Shown here: positions 1 to 5,749 of the stretch, piece after piece
How the letters are laid out: each line of letters begins with the position of its first letter
Numbering within the stretch: the first letter of the stretch is position 1
Origin: Myxococcales bacterium
GTDB taxonomy: Bacteria > Myxococcota > Myxococcia > Myxococcales > Myxococcaceae
Assembly: GCA_003153055.1 (NCBI GenBank)
Contig: PMBV01000147.1
Span: 1 to 7,597, forward strand
Direction: 5' to 3'
DNA: 7,597 nucleotides
Notes under the pieces: generated by a model
Seen by the model: the letters and a program-made list of their open reading frames with translations, nothing else
The model's database searches: none
Told to the model about the DNA's origin: nothing
Program-made: the position numbers and the translations under genes

Positions 1-60
1 AGCTTCCATCGCGGAGACGCTGCGGCATGACACGCTTCGAGCGCGAGGGGGGCGAGGGCG

Positions 61-1140
61 TCATGAAGCCAGGCCGTCGACCTCGCCCGCCAGCTCCAGG
101 CACGAGGTCAAGCCCGGCGACTCGATGCCGACCAACGTGACGAGGCCAGGGCACCCGTGGCCGCTCTCCTCGGCCACCACGAAGTCCCGCCACGGCCCAC
201 CGGCACCGGAGAGCTTGGGGCGAAGGCCCGCGGTGTCTGGCGCCAACGCCTCGAGGGCCAGCGAAGGGAGGAACCGCCGGGCCGCCTGGTGAAATGCCTC
301 GAGACAGCCTTCGTCGACAGCGTAGTCCTCGACCCGCGTCTCCAGCGGCACCACGTCGGGCCCGAGGCGCACGTCGCCGTCGAGGCCGATGGTGAGATGC
401 ACCCCGAGCCCGGTCAGCCCGACTGGAGGCACTGGGTAGACCAAGTGCGACAGCCGGTGCCCAGCCTTCACCCGCACATAGCGGCCCTTGACCCACTGTT
501 GGCGGTATCCCAGCGCGTCGACGTCGAGGCCGGCGAGGGTGGCGATGGCGTCGGCGTGCAGCCCCGCGGCGTTGATCACCCACTGCGCCTTCAGTCGAAA
601 TCGCTCCTCACCAGAGCTCACCTCGACCGACCATCCCCCGGGCCCGAGCTCGAGCGCCTCGACGCGATGTCGAAGGGCGATGGTGACCCCACGGTCGACC
701 GCCACGCGCGCCAATGAGTCCATCAGCCCGTGGGCATCGAGGATGCCAGCCGAGGGCACCCACAGCCCAGCCACGGCCCGCACCGAGGGCTCCAGGGCCT
801 CGACGGAGCGGCCATCGAGCGCCTCGACGCCCTCCACGCCGTTGACTTCAGCTTGACGCGCCAGGCGATCGAGGGCCAACTCTTCGGGCTGAGACGTCGC
901 CACGATGAGCTTGCCGACCCGCTGCATCGGCACCCCATGGGTCTCGCACCAGGCAGCCAGGGACCGATTGCCTGCCAGGCAGAGCCGGGCCTTGAGAGAG
1001 CCCGACGGGTAGTAGAGCCCCGAGTGCAGCACCTGCGAATTTCGTGAAGAGGTACCCTGACCGGCACGCGGGGCCTGCTCGAGCACGACGACGTCCCGGG
1101 TTCGCCTCGATAGGCGCTCGGCGATCGCCAGGCCGACCAC
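61..1140 (-). CDS. FAD-dependent oxidoreductase, L-2-hydroxyglutarate oxidase (LhgO/L2HGDH)-like; 5' end abnormal
   Basis: This is a DAO-superfamily flavoprotein most like L-2-hydroxyglutarate oxidases and dehydrogenases, which oxidise a 2-hydroxy acid to the 2-oxo acid and pass electrons to oxygen or the quinone pool. Visible family motifs, numbered from the GTG at 1140, are: VVVLEQ near residue 20 (the Glu normally binds the FAD ribose), GTSSRNSQVLHSGLYYP near residues 29-45, a WVINAAG segment near 190, GVHLTIGLDGDVRLGPD near 245-261, and the C-terminal FAD-site motif GIESPGLT near 338. The frame is open for 359 codons. The in-frame sequence upstream of the GTG reads RARVVIIGAR, so the dinucleotide-binding motif begins before this start and carries Arg where the second Gly of GxGxxG is expected (codon at 1141-1143). 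No ATG, GTG or TTG lies upstream in frame before the TAG at 1198-1200. A GTT at 1171-1173, six bases after an AGGAGG, is where a start would be expected. Family membership is secure; the exact substrate and whether the enzyme is active are not. It is transcribed divergently from the MFS gene. Confidence 0.85.
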   Translation of the reverse strand: MVGLAIAERLSRRTRDVVVLEQAPRAGQGTSSRNSQVLHSGLYYPSGSLKARLCLAGNRSLAAWCETHGVPMQRVGKLIVATSQPEELALDRLARQAEVNGVEGVEALDGRSVEALEPSVRAVAGLWVPSAGILDAHGLMDSLARVAVDRGVTIALRHRVEALELGPGGWSVEVSSGEERFRLKAQWVINAAGLHADAIATLAGLDVDALGYRQQWVKGRYVRVKAGHRLSHLVYPVPPVGLTGLGVHLTIGLDGDVRLGPDVVPLETRVEDYAVDEGCLEAFHQAARRFLPSLALEALAPDTAGLRPKLSGAGGPWRDFVVAEESGHGCPGLVTLVGIESPGLTSCLELAGEVDGLAS

Positions 1141-1173
1141 CCTTGCACCGATGATGACGACTCGAGCGCGAAC

Positions 1174-1293
1174 GTGACACCTCCTGAAGGAGGCATGCTA
1201 GCTGGGCAATCGACTCCGAACCATTCGGCGCCAGGTGTGCCTGCTCCGACGGCGTATGGACGCGATCGCGCCTCCCCGGGCAGGCTCACCGCC
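1174..1293. promoter_or_regulatory. Divergent intergenic control region between oxidoreductase and MFS gene
   Basis: The plus-strand reading frame of the transporter stays open back to a GTG at 1174. However, codons between about 1198 and 1255 are rich in A/T at the third position, unlike the strongly GC3-biased codons from about 1261 on, so I read this stretch as mostly non-coding. It holds a perfect interrupted palindrome CCTCCT-GA-AGGAGG at 1180-1193, which gives a Shine-Dalgarno-like AGGAGG on each strand, and a 10-base palindrome CGCGATCGCG at 1261-1270. No convincing -35/-10 pair could be picked out on either strand by eye. Divergent promoters and an operator are expected here from the gene arrangement, but that is inference. 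Confidence 0.45.
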
Positions 1294-2490
1294 GTGTCAT
1301 CGCCCCTGCCGGAGACGACGAAGACCATCCATGACAGCTCTCAGTGGCGCCCGGCCGCCGGCATCTTGTTCGCCGTCGCCTGGGGAGCGAACCACTTCGC
1401 GCCTCTCTTGCCGGTGTACCGGGAGCGCCTCGGCCTCGATGCCGCCGGCCCCGCGCTGCTCTTCGGCGTCTACGCTCTTGGGCTGGCACCGGGCCTGCTC
1501 ATCGCCGGGCCCCTCTCCGACCGCCGGGGTCGCCGAGCGCTGGTGCGCCCCGCGGCGGTGGCGGCCTTGCTGGTGAGCCTCGCCCTCGGGCTGGGAGGCT
1601 CGAGCTACCCTCTGTTGCTGGTGGGCCGCTTCGCCTATGGGCTGGCAGCGGGCGCCGCTATGAGCCCAGGAGCCGTCTGGGTCGCCGAGCTCTCCCAGCC
1701 CGGCGTGGGCGCCTTGCGGGCCACCATCGCGCTCTCGGGGGGCTTTGGGCTGGGGCCACTCTTGAGCGGCGCCCTCGCCCAGTGGGCACCGTGGCCGACG
1801 CAGACACCCTATGCCGTGCATGTGCTGGCGATCAGCGTGCTCCTCCTCGTCGGTTGGCCCACCGAAGAGACCCGGAGCCCAACGGCGGCCTCGGGCCCTC
1901 TCTTGCGCCTCGAGCTGACTCCCGCGGCGAGGAGACGGTTCCTCCGCGAGGTGTTGCCGATGGCACCCTTCGTCTTCGGCTTCCCCACCATCGCCTTCGC
2001 TGGCCTCCCTTCGCTCCTGCTCTTCGGCTCCCGGAGCGCGCCGCTGGCCACCACCGGGCTGCTGTCGGCAATGACGTTGCTGACCGGTGTCGCGGTGCAG
2101 CCCTTCACCCGGCGCCTCACCGCCGAGGCCGGGGCTCGTGCCGGCCTGCTCATCGGAGCCACGGGGCTCCTCGTGGGAGCCGGCGCGCTCGCCACCCAAA
2201 CGACGGCGGCCCTGCTGGTCTCAGCCCCGCTCCTCGGAGCCGCCTACGGGCTGTGCATGACCTCGGGCTTGCGACTGGTGGAGGCCCTGGCGCCCCCGGA
2301 GACCCGCGGCGGCGTCACCGGCGTCTACTACGTGCTCACCTACCTCGGCTTCGCGGCGCCCTGGCTCCTCGCCCTCGCGGTACGCGTCGCACCGGGAGCC
2401 TGGGTCCTCGCCGCGGCCGCCCTCCACGCCGTGCTCACAGTGCTCTGGCTCTCGGGGGGGCGCGAAGGACCCACTGATGTGGCCCGATAA
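1294..2490 (+). CDS. Major facilitator superfamily (MFS) transporter, 12 TM
   Basis: This is an inner-membrane secondary transporter of the MFS, which moves small solutes by proton- or ion-coupled exchange; the substrate cannot be read from the sequence. From the GTG at 1294 the protein has 398 residues with twelve hydrophobic segments in two groups of six. They are separated by a basic/polar loop (ETRSPTAASGPLLRLELTPAARRR), the usual MFS central loop. The loop between helices 2 and 3 carries the diagnostic motif A, GPLSDRRGRRALV. Helix 4/5 has the RFAYGLAAGAAMSPG and GGFGLGPLLSG patterns seen in drug and sugar-type efflux families. Longer starts exist in the same frame (GTG at 1174, ATG at 1195 with AGGAGG only one base away, GTG at 1237). 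I prefer 1294 because third-position GC bias begins around there and it leaves a normal short cytoplasmic N-terminus; its own ribosome site is weak. It is divergent from the oxidoreductase. A run of seven G at 2454-2460 sits in the last codons. Confidence 0.85.
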   Translation: MSSPLPETTKTIHDSSQWRPAAGILFAVAWGANHFAPLLPVYRERLGLDAAGPALLFGVYALGLAPGLLIAGPLSDRRGRRALVRPAAVAALLVSLALGLGGSSYPLLLVGRFAYGLAAGAAMSPGAVWVAELSQPGVGALRATIALSGGFGLGPLLSGALAQWAPWPTQTPYAVHVLAISVLLLVGWPTEETRSPTAASGPLLRLELTPAARRRFLREVLPMAPFVFGFPTIAFAGLPSLLLFGSRSAPLATTGLLSAMTLLTGVAVQPFTRRLTAEAGARAGLLIGATGLLVGAGALATQTTAALLVSAPLLGAAYGLCMTSGLRLVEALAPPETRGGVTGVYYVLTYLGFAAPWLLALAVRVAPGAWVLAAAALHAVLTVLWLSGGREGPTDVAR

Positions 2491-2531
2491 GTAAGCGTGC
2501 CGCCTACCTTTGCGCGCGAACCTGTTCACGG

Positions 2532-2549
2532 AAGGAGACACCTCTCCTT
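2532..2549 (+). terminator. Perfect 7-bp hairpin after the MFS gene (possible terminator or leader structure)
   Basis: The arms AAGGAGA (2532-2538) and TCTCCTT (2543-2549) are exact complements around a CACC tetraloop, 41 bases after the MFS stop codon. No T-tract follows (the next bases are GACCCGCTC), so it is not a classical intrinsic terminator. It could end MFS transcription with help from Rho, or act in the 5' leader of the following DUF1552 gene. The 5' arm is itself Shine-Dalgarno-like. Confidence 0.35.
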
Positions 2550-2604
2550 GACCCGCTCGAGGGGGGGCGCGCCTCAATAGGTCACGCGGGGTCGCAACCG
2601 CATC

Positions 2605-2610
2605 AGGAGA
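2605..2610 (+). promoter_or_regulatory. Ribosome binding site of the DUF1552 gene
   Basis: AGGAGA ends four bases before the ATG at 2615, with the GGAG core five bases away. This is the clearest Shine-Dalgarno site in the window and fixes the start just ahead of the twin-arginine signal. Confidence 0.7.
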
Positions 2611-2614
2611 TCTC

Positions 2615-3964
2615 ATGATCAGCCGTCGGACCGTTCTTCGTGGATCAGGGTTGGCTCTCTTGCCGCTCCTCCACTCGCTCTTGCCGCGGAGCGCGCGAGC
2701 AGACACCAATTCCCCGCTCAGGTTCGTGGGAATGTACGCACCCAATGGCATCGTGCCTGCGCTGTGGCGCCCGACGGCCTTCGGCACGACCTTCGATCTG
2801 CCCATGTCGCTCGCGCCCCTGGCGTCGGTCCGCCAGCACGTCAACGTCATCTCGAACCTCCAGCTGGGCGACGACAACAACATGGGGAGCCACGACGGAG
2901 GCCTCAAGGTCTTCTTGACGGCCTCGAGGCTCGATGGCGCCAGCTCCGTCGATCAAGTCATCGGCAAGCTGACCGAGTCGAAGGTGAACCTGGCGACCTT
3001 GAACCTCGGCCTCGAGAACAACGGCTACTACTGGCCTCCGCAGATCGTCGCCAACAGCCAAGGCTACTACCAGGCGCCCAACGGAGAGGATCGCCAAGAC
3101 CGTTGCAACAGCGCCCAGTGCGTGGCGTCGGTGAGCAAGGGCGCGGCCCAGGCCAACGTGTACCACCCCCAAGTCGCCTTCGAGCGGCTGTTCGGCTCGG
3201 GCGGGTCGAGCGCCGATGGCGGCGTGTCGCCCGCGGTGCTGAAGGAAGCGGTGCGACGGCGCCGCGTGGTCGACGCCGTGAAGGGCCACGCCGCGTCGCT
3301 CAAGACCAAACTCTCCACGGCCGATCAGCAGAGGGTCGAGGAGTACCTCGAGGGCGTGCGCCGCATCGAGGTCGACCTGGACAAGATGACTGGCTCGTCG
3401 TCGGGCCCGTCGGCCACCTGCGACAAGTCGACGGCGGTCTCACCCATCCCCGTGGATCGAGACAAATACGCCAAGCTGATGTGCGATCTCATCGTGCGCG
3501 GCTTCCAGTGTGACGCGACCCGGGCCGCCACCTACATGCTAGGGCAAGGAACCAGCCCGATGTCCTTCACCGTCAACGGGGTGGCCTACTCGCACCACGG
3601 AGACGCCTCACACCACGGCAGCGACGCCACCAAGACCCAAGCCAAAGGGACGATCGACGCTTGGCAGGTGAGCATCTTCGCCTACCTGGTGGACCAACTC
3701 TCGAAGGTGACCGACGCCGACGGAACACCGCTCATCAAGCGCGCCGCCATCTACTACGGGAGCGACGTCGCCGACTCGGACCTCCACGACTCCTTGAACA
3801 TGCCGGTGCTGCTCGGCGGCTACCTGGGAGGCGCCCTCAACCCTGGCCGTCACATCGACGGCAACCACCAGCACGTCGGCGATGCCTTCGTGACGATCCT
3901 CTCGGCCTTCGGCGTGACCGGGAAGTTCGGCGAGTTCGGTGTCAACGCCATGTCGGGGCTCTGA
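2615..3964 (+). CDS. DUF1552 (HXXSHH family) protein, Tat-exported
   Basis: This is a member of the DUF1552 family (PF07586), exported proteins of unknown biochemical function found mainly in Myxococcota, Planctomycetes and relatives; 449 residues is a normal length. The N-terminus is a twin-arginine signal: SRRTVL at residues 3-8, a hydrophobic stretch, then an ARA cleavage site at 27-29, so the mature protein would start near Asp30 and be exported folded. Family landmarks are RFVGMYAPNGIVPALW near 36-51, GSHDGGLKVFLT near 92-103, YHPQVAFERLFG near 183-194, and the His/Ser cluster HHGDASHHG at 327-335. The C-terminal block runs from AIYYGSDVADSDLH to LLGGYLGG and GRHIDGNHQH, and the protein ends with ILSAFGVTGKFGEFG. 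Clustered His and Asp residues suggest metal binding, and Tat export fits a cofactor-bearing protein, but both are inference. It is followed after 8 bases by the DUF1592-type lipoprotein gene, with which it is very likely co-expressed. Confidence 0.9.
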   Translation: MISRRTVLRGSGLALLPLLHSLLPRSARADTNSPLRFVGMYAPNGIVPALWRPTAFGTTFDLPMSLAPLASVRQHVNVISNLQLGDDNNMGSHDGGLKVFLTASRLDGASSVDQVIGKLTESKVNLATLNLGLENNGYYWPPQIVANSQGYYQAPNGEDRQDRCNSAQCVASVSKGAAQANVYHPQVAFERLFGSGGSSADGGVSPAVLKEAVRRRRVVDAVKGHAASLKTKLSTADQQRVEEYLEGVRRIEVDLDKMTGSSSGPSATCDKSTAVSPIPVDRDKYAKLMCDLIVRGFQCDATRAATYMLGQGTSPMSFTVNGVAYSHHGDASHHGSDATKTQAKGTIDAWQVSIFAYLVDQLSKVTDADGTPLIKRAAIYYGSDVADSDLHDSLNMPVLLGGYLGGALNPGRHIDGNHQHVGDAFVTILSAFGVTGKFGEFGVNAMSGL

Positions 3965-3972
3965 AAGACGCC

Positions 3973-5625
3973 ATGCGCCCACTCCTCCTCTCGATTCTCG
4001 TCGTCCTCGCCTCTGGCTGTGAGGGCCTCGCCTCACCGTTCGGCTCTGACCCCAAAAAGGACCCGAAGGACTCGGGCACCGACAGCGTCCCGGCCGACGC
4101 CTGCCGACTGTCACGAGCCCCGCTGACCCGCCTCAACATTCAAGACATCGACGCCACGCTCGCCTCGACGATCGATGACACCGTCGGCCCGGCGCGATTC
4201 TTCCCCGCCGACGTCATCGGCGCGCTCCACTTCGACAACGACGCGACCCAGCTGGCCATCGCTCCGGGCCTGGTGCAGGGCCTCGAGGGAGCCGCCGGCG
4301 CCGTCATCGACGCGGCCTGGACCAAGGACACCGCGCGAATGGGCTCCTCCGGGGCGGCGGGCGCGAAGTTTAGGCCGTGCACGCCGGGCGGCTCGGTAAC
4401 CGAGGCCACCTGCGCCAAGCAGACGCTCTCCGCCTTCGCCCGACGTGCCTGGCGCCGGCCCGCAACCAGCGACGAGCTGGCGAGCCTGGTGAAGGTGTAC
4501 GACGCGACGCGGGCCGACGGCGACGACTTCGCCAGCGCCGTGAAGCTGGCGTTGAGCGCGGTGCTGGTCTCCCCGAACTTCGTCTTGCGCACCGAGGCGG
4601 TGGTGCCCGACGGCCAGGCGGCCTCGACGTTCGCGGTAGCCTCGAGGTTGTCGTACTTCGTGTGGGGCACCTCACCCGACGATGAGCTGGCCGGCCTGGC
4701 CGACTCGGGAGCGCTGACCCAGAAGGCCGTGCTCGACGCGCAGATCGCCCGCCTCCTCGCTGACCCCAAAGCCGCCGCGCTGAAGACGCGCTTCGTGGCC
4801 CAGTGGTTCAACGTGCGCAACGTCGAAGGGGTGGCCCTCGACGCCGCCTTGTTCCCCGGCGTCACGAAGGACGTGATGAAGGCCATGCAGCTGCAGATCA
4901 CCGCCTACCTCGACGAGTTCCTCTTCACGGACAAGGACGCCCTCGATCTGATCGATGCTCCAGTCACCTATGTCAATGGAACCCTGGCGAGCTTCCTCGG
5001 TCTGTCGGCCAGCGGCGACACCCTCACGCGGGTCAGCCTCAGCCCGGGTGATCCCCGGGCCGGCCTCCTGGGCCAGTCAGCGCCCCTCGTGGTCACCAGC
5101 AAGACCACCAAGACCAACGTGCCCAAGCGAGGCAACTACGTGCTCGAGCGACTGCTCTGCTCGCCGCTCGCGCCGCCCGCTGGAGTCGTCGTGCCCCCGG
5201 TACCCGACGCCACCACCGATCAACCGACCGTTCGCCAGCGACTCGACACCCTCACCGCCAGCGCGGCGTGCAACGGCTGCCACCAAGTGCTCGACCCCAT
5301 CGGCTATGCGCTCGAGGTCTACGGAGCCGACTCGCGACTCCGTACCCAGGAGAACGGCGCCACCATCGACCCCTCGGGCACCTTCGGCACCACGTCGTTC
5401 AAGAATGCCACCGGGCTGGTGCAGCTCATCAAGGCCGACCCGCGCACCGCGGCCTGCATGGTCGACCGAACGCTGACGTACGCCCTGGGCCGGCGCCTGG
5501 CGACCGACGGAGACGACCAGGCGGTGCTCCACGCGCTCCAGACCTCGTTCTCGACTAAGCAGCGCCGCTTCCAGGCCCTGCTCACCGAGGTCGCCGGAGC
5601 GACCGCGATGGCGTGCAAGCCGTGA
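3973..5625 (+). CDS. DUF1592/DUF1588/DUF1585 domain lipoprotein with CxxCH motif
   Basis: This 550-residue exported protein belongs to the multidomain DUF1592 family. The N-terminus is a lipoprotein signal (MRPLLLSILVVLASGC, lipid Cys16), followed by a charged Asp/Lys/Pro/Ser linker to about residue 44. Then come a divergent DUF1587-like segment (LTRLNIQDID to about 115) and a DUF1595-like segment (CAKQTLSAFARRAWRRP to FVLRTE, about 147-208). DUF1592 follows (ASRLSYFVWGTSPDDELAG onward, about 223-300). DUF1588 runs about 362-460 (RAGLLGQSAPLV, RGNYVLERLLC, CNGCHQVLDPIGYALE), and DUF1585 forms the C-terminus (CMVDRTLTYALGRRL). CNGCH at 433-437 matches a c-type heme site, but heme attachment is not proven for this family. 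The longer open frame back to 3661 is rejected because it overlaps the preceding gene and lacks a signal peptide. The 8-base gap and weak ribosome site (GAAAGA) suggest translational coupling to the DUF1552 gene. Function is unknown. Confidence 0.9.
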   Translation: MRPLLLSILVVLASGCEGLASPFGSDPKKDPKDSGTDSVPADACRLSRAPLTRLNIQDIDATLASTIDDTVGPARFFPADVIGALHFDNDATQLAIAPGLVQGLEGAAGAVIDAAWTKDTARMGSSGAAGAKFRPCTPGGSVTEATCAKQTLSAFARRAWRRPATSDELASLVKVYDATRADGDDFASAVKLALSAVLVSPNFVLRTEAVVPDGQAASTFAVASRLSYFVWGTSPDDELAGLADSGALTQKAVLDAQIARLLADPKAAALKTRFVAQWFNVRNVEGVALDAALFPGVTKDVMKAMQLQITAYLDEFLFTDKDALDLIDAPVTYVNGTLASFLGLSASGDTLTRVSLSPGDPRAGLLGQSAPLVVTSKTTKTNVPKRGNYVLERLLCSPLAPPAGVVVPPVPDATTDQPTVRQRLDTLTASAACNGCHQVLDPIGYALEVYGADSRLRTQENGATIDPSGTFGTTSFKNATGLVQLIKADPRTAACMVDRTLTYALGRRLATDGDDQAVLHALQTSFSTKQRRFQALLTEVAGATAMACKP

Positions 5626-5644
5626 GGGTGCCGGGGCCCTCGCG
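5621..5644 (+). terminator. Hairpin at the stop codon of the DUF1592-type gene, likely terminator
   Basis: CGTGAGGG (5621-5628) pairs with CCCTCGCG (5637-5644) over eight positions, seven Watson-Crick and one G-T(U), around an 8-base G-rich loop. The stop codon TGA (5623-5625) lies inside the 5' arm. The following ACATTGTTCC is only weakly T-rich, so termination efficiency is uncertain. The position fits the end of the DUF1552/DUF1592 operon. Confidence 0.4.
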
Positions 5645-5670
5645 ACATTGTTCCATCTGCGCACCAATGT
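5645..5670. promoter_or_regulatory. Inverted repeat ACATTG-N14-CAATGT upstream of the YceI gene
   Basis: Two perfect 6-base arms (5645-5650 and 5665-5670) flank 14 bases, in an otherwise GC-rich gap. The symmetry and position, about 80 bases before the YceI start, are compatible with a dimeric repressor or activator site. A poor promoter-like match (TTGTTC at 5648, 17-base spacer, GATGCA at 5671) overlaps it. Six-base arms can arise by chance. Confidence 0.25.
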
Positions 5671-5711
5671 GATGCAAGAGCCAGCGTTGCGCCGGACGGG
5701 CCTGGGGCGCA

Positions 5712-5741
5712 CCTTGGGGGAGTCTCCAACTCCAACCAAGG
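5712..5741 (+). promoter_or_regulatory. 5'-UTR hairpin that sequesters the Shine-Dalgarno of the YceI gene
   Basis: CCTTGG (5712-5717) pairs exactly with CCAAGG (5736-5741). Further in, GGAGT (5719-5723) pairs with ACTCC (5729-5733) around a CTCCA loop, with only a small 1x2 internal loop between the two helices: eleven base pairs in total. The 3' arm includes AAGG, the main part of the AAGGAA Shine-Dalgarno (5738-5743) that serves the ATG at 5750. A folded leader would therefore hide the ribosome site. The pairing is seen directly; a regulatory role such as thermosensing or ligand or protein control is inference. Confidence 0.5.
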
Positions 5742-5749
5742 AACACGCC

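Noticed and set aside
1..60. Left edge before the oxidoreductase stop codon
   Set aside because: Short frames are open on several strands but none has a recognisable product; too little sequence to call a gene or a terminator.
157..717. 186-codon plus-strand frame inside the oxidoreductase
   Set aside because: Low-complexity His/Arg/Pro-rich translation, fully overlapped by a gene with clear family motifs on the other strand.
1121..1270. Two GCGATCGC octamers (1121-1128 and 1262-1269), resembling the cyanobacterial HIP1 repeat
   Set aside because: One is explained by coding sequence (LAIAE), only two occur in the window, and nothing else suggests a cyanobacterium; chance in GC-rich DNA is sufficient.
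1297..2199. 300-codon open frame on the minus strand antisense to the MFS gene
   Set aside because: The product is rich in Gly/Arg/Glu/Gln with no domain pattern. It is a mirror of the GC3-biased transporter codons, a usual artefact in high-GC DNA.
2548..2580. Possible promoter TTGACC (2548) with CAATAG (2575)
   Set aside because: The spacer is 21 bases, too long for a normal sigma-70 promoter, and the -10 match is poor.
2645..3289. 214-codon minus-strand frame opposite the DUF1552 gene
   Set aside because: No recognisable domain, repetitive His/Val/Arg composition, and complete overlap with a well-supported gene.
3661..3972. 104-codon upstream extension of the DUF1592-type frame
   Set aside because: It overlaps the 3' end of the DUF1552 gene in another frame, translates as Arg/Pro-rich noise, and would place the lipoprotein signal peptide internally.
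5648..5749. TTG start for the YceI protein 34 codons upstream of the chosen ATG
   Set aside because: It would bury the signal peptide and ignore the good AAGGAA site; the added residues do not resemble the family.
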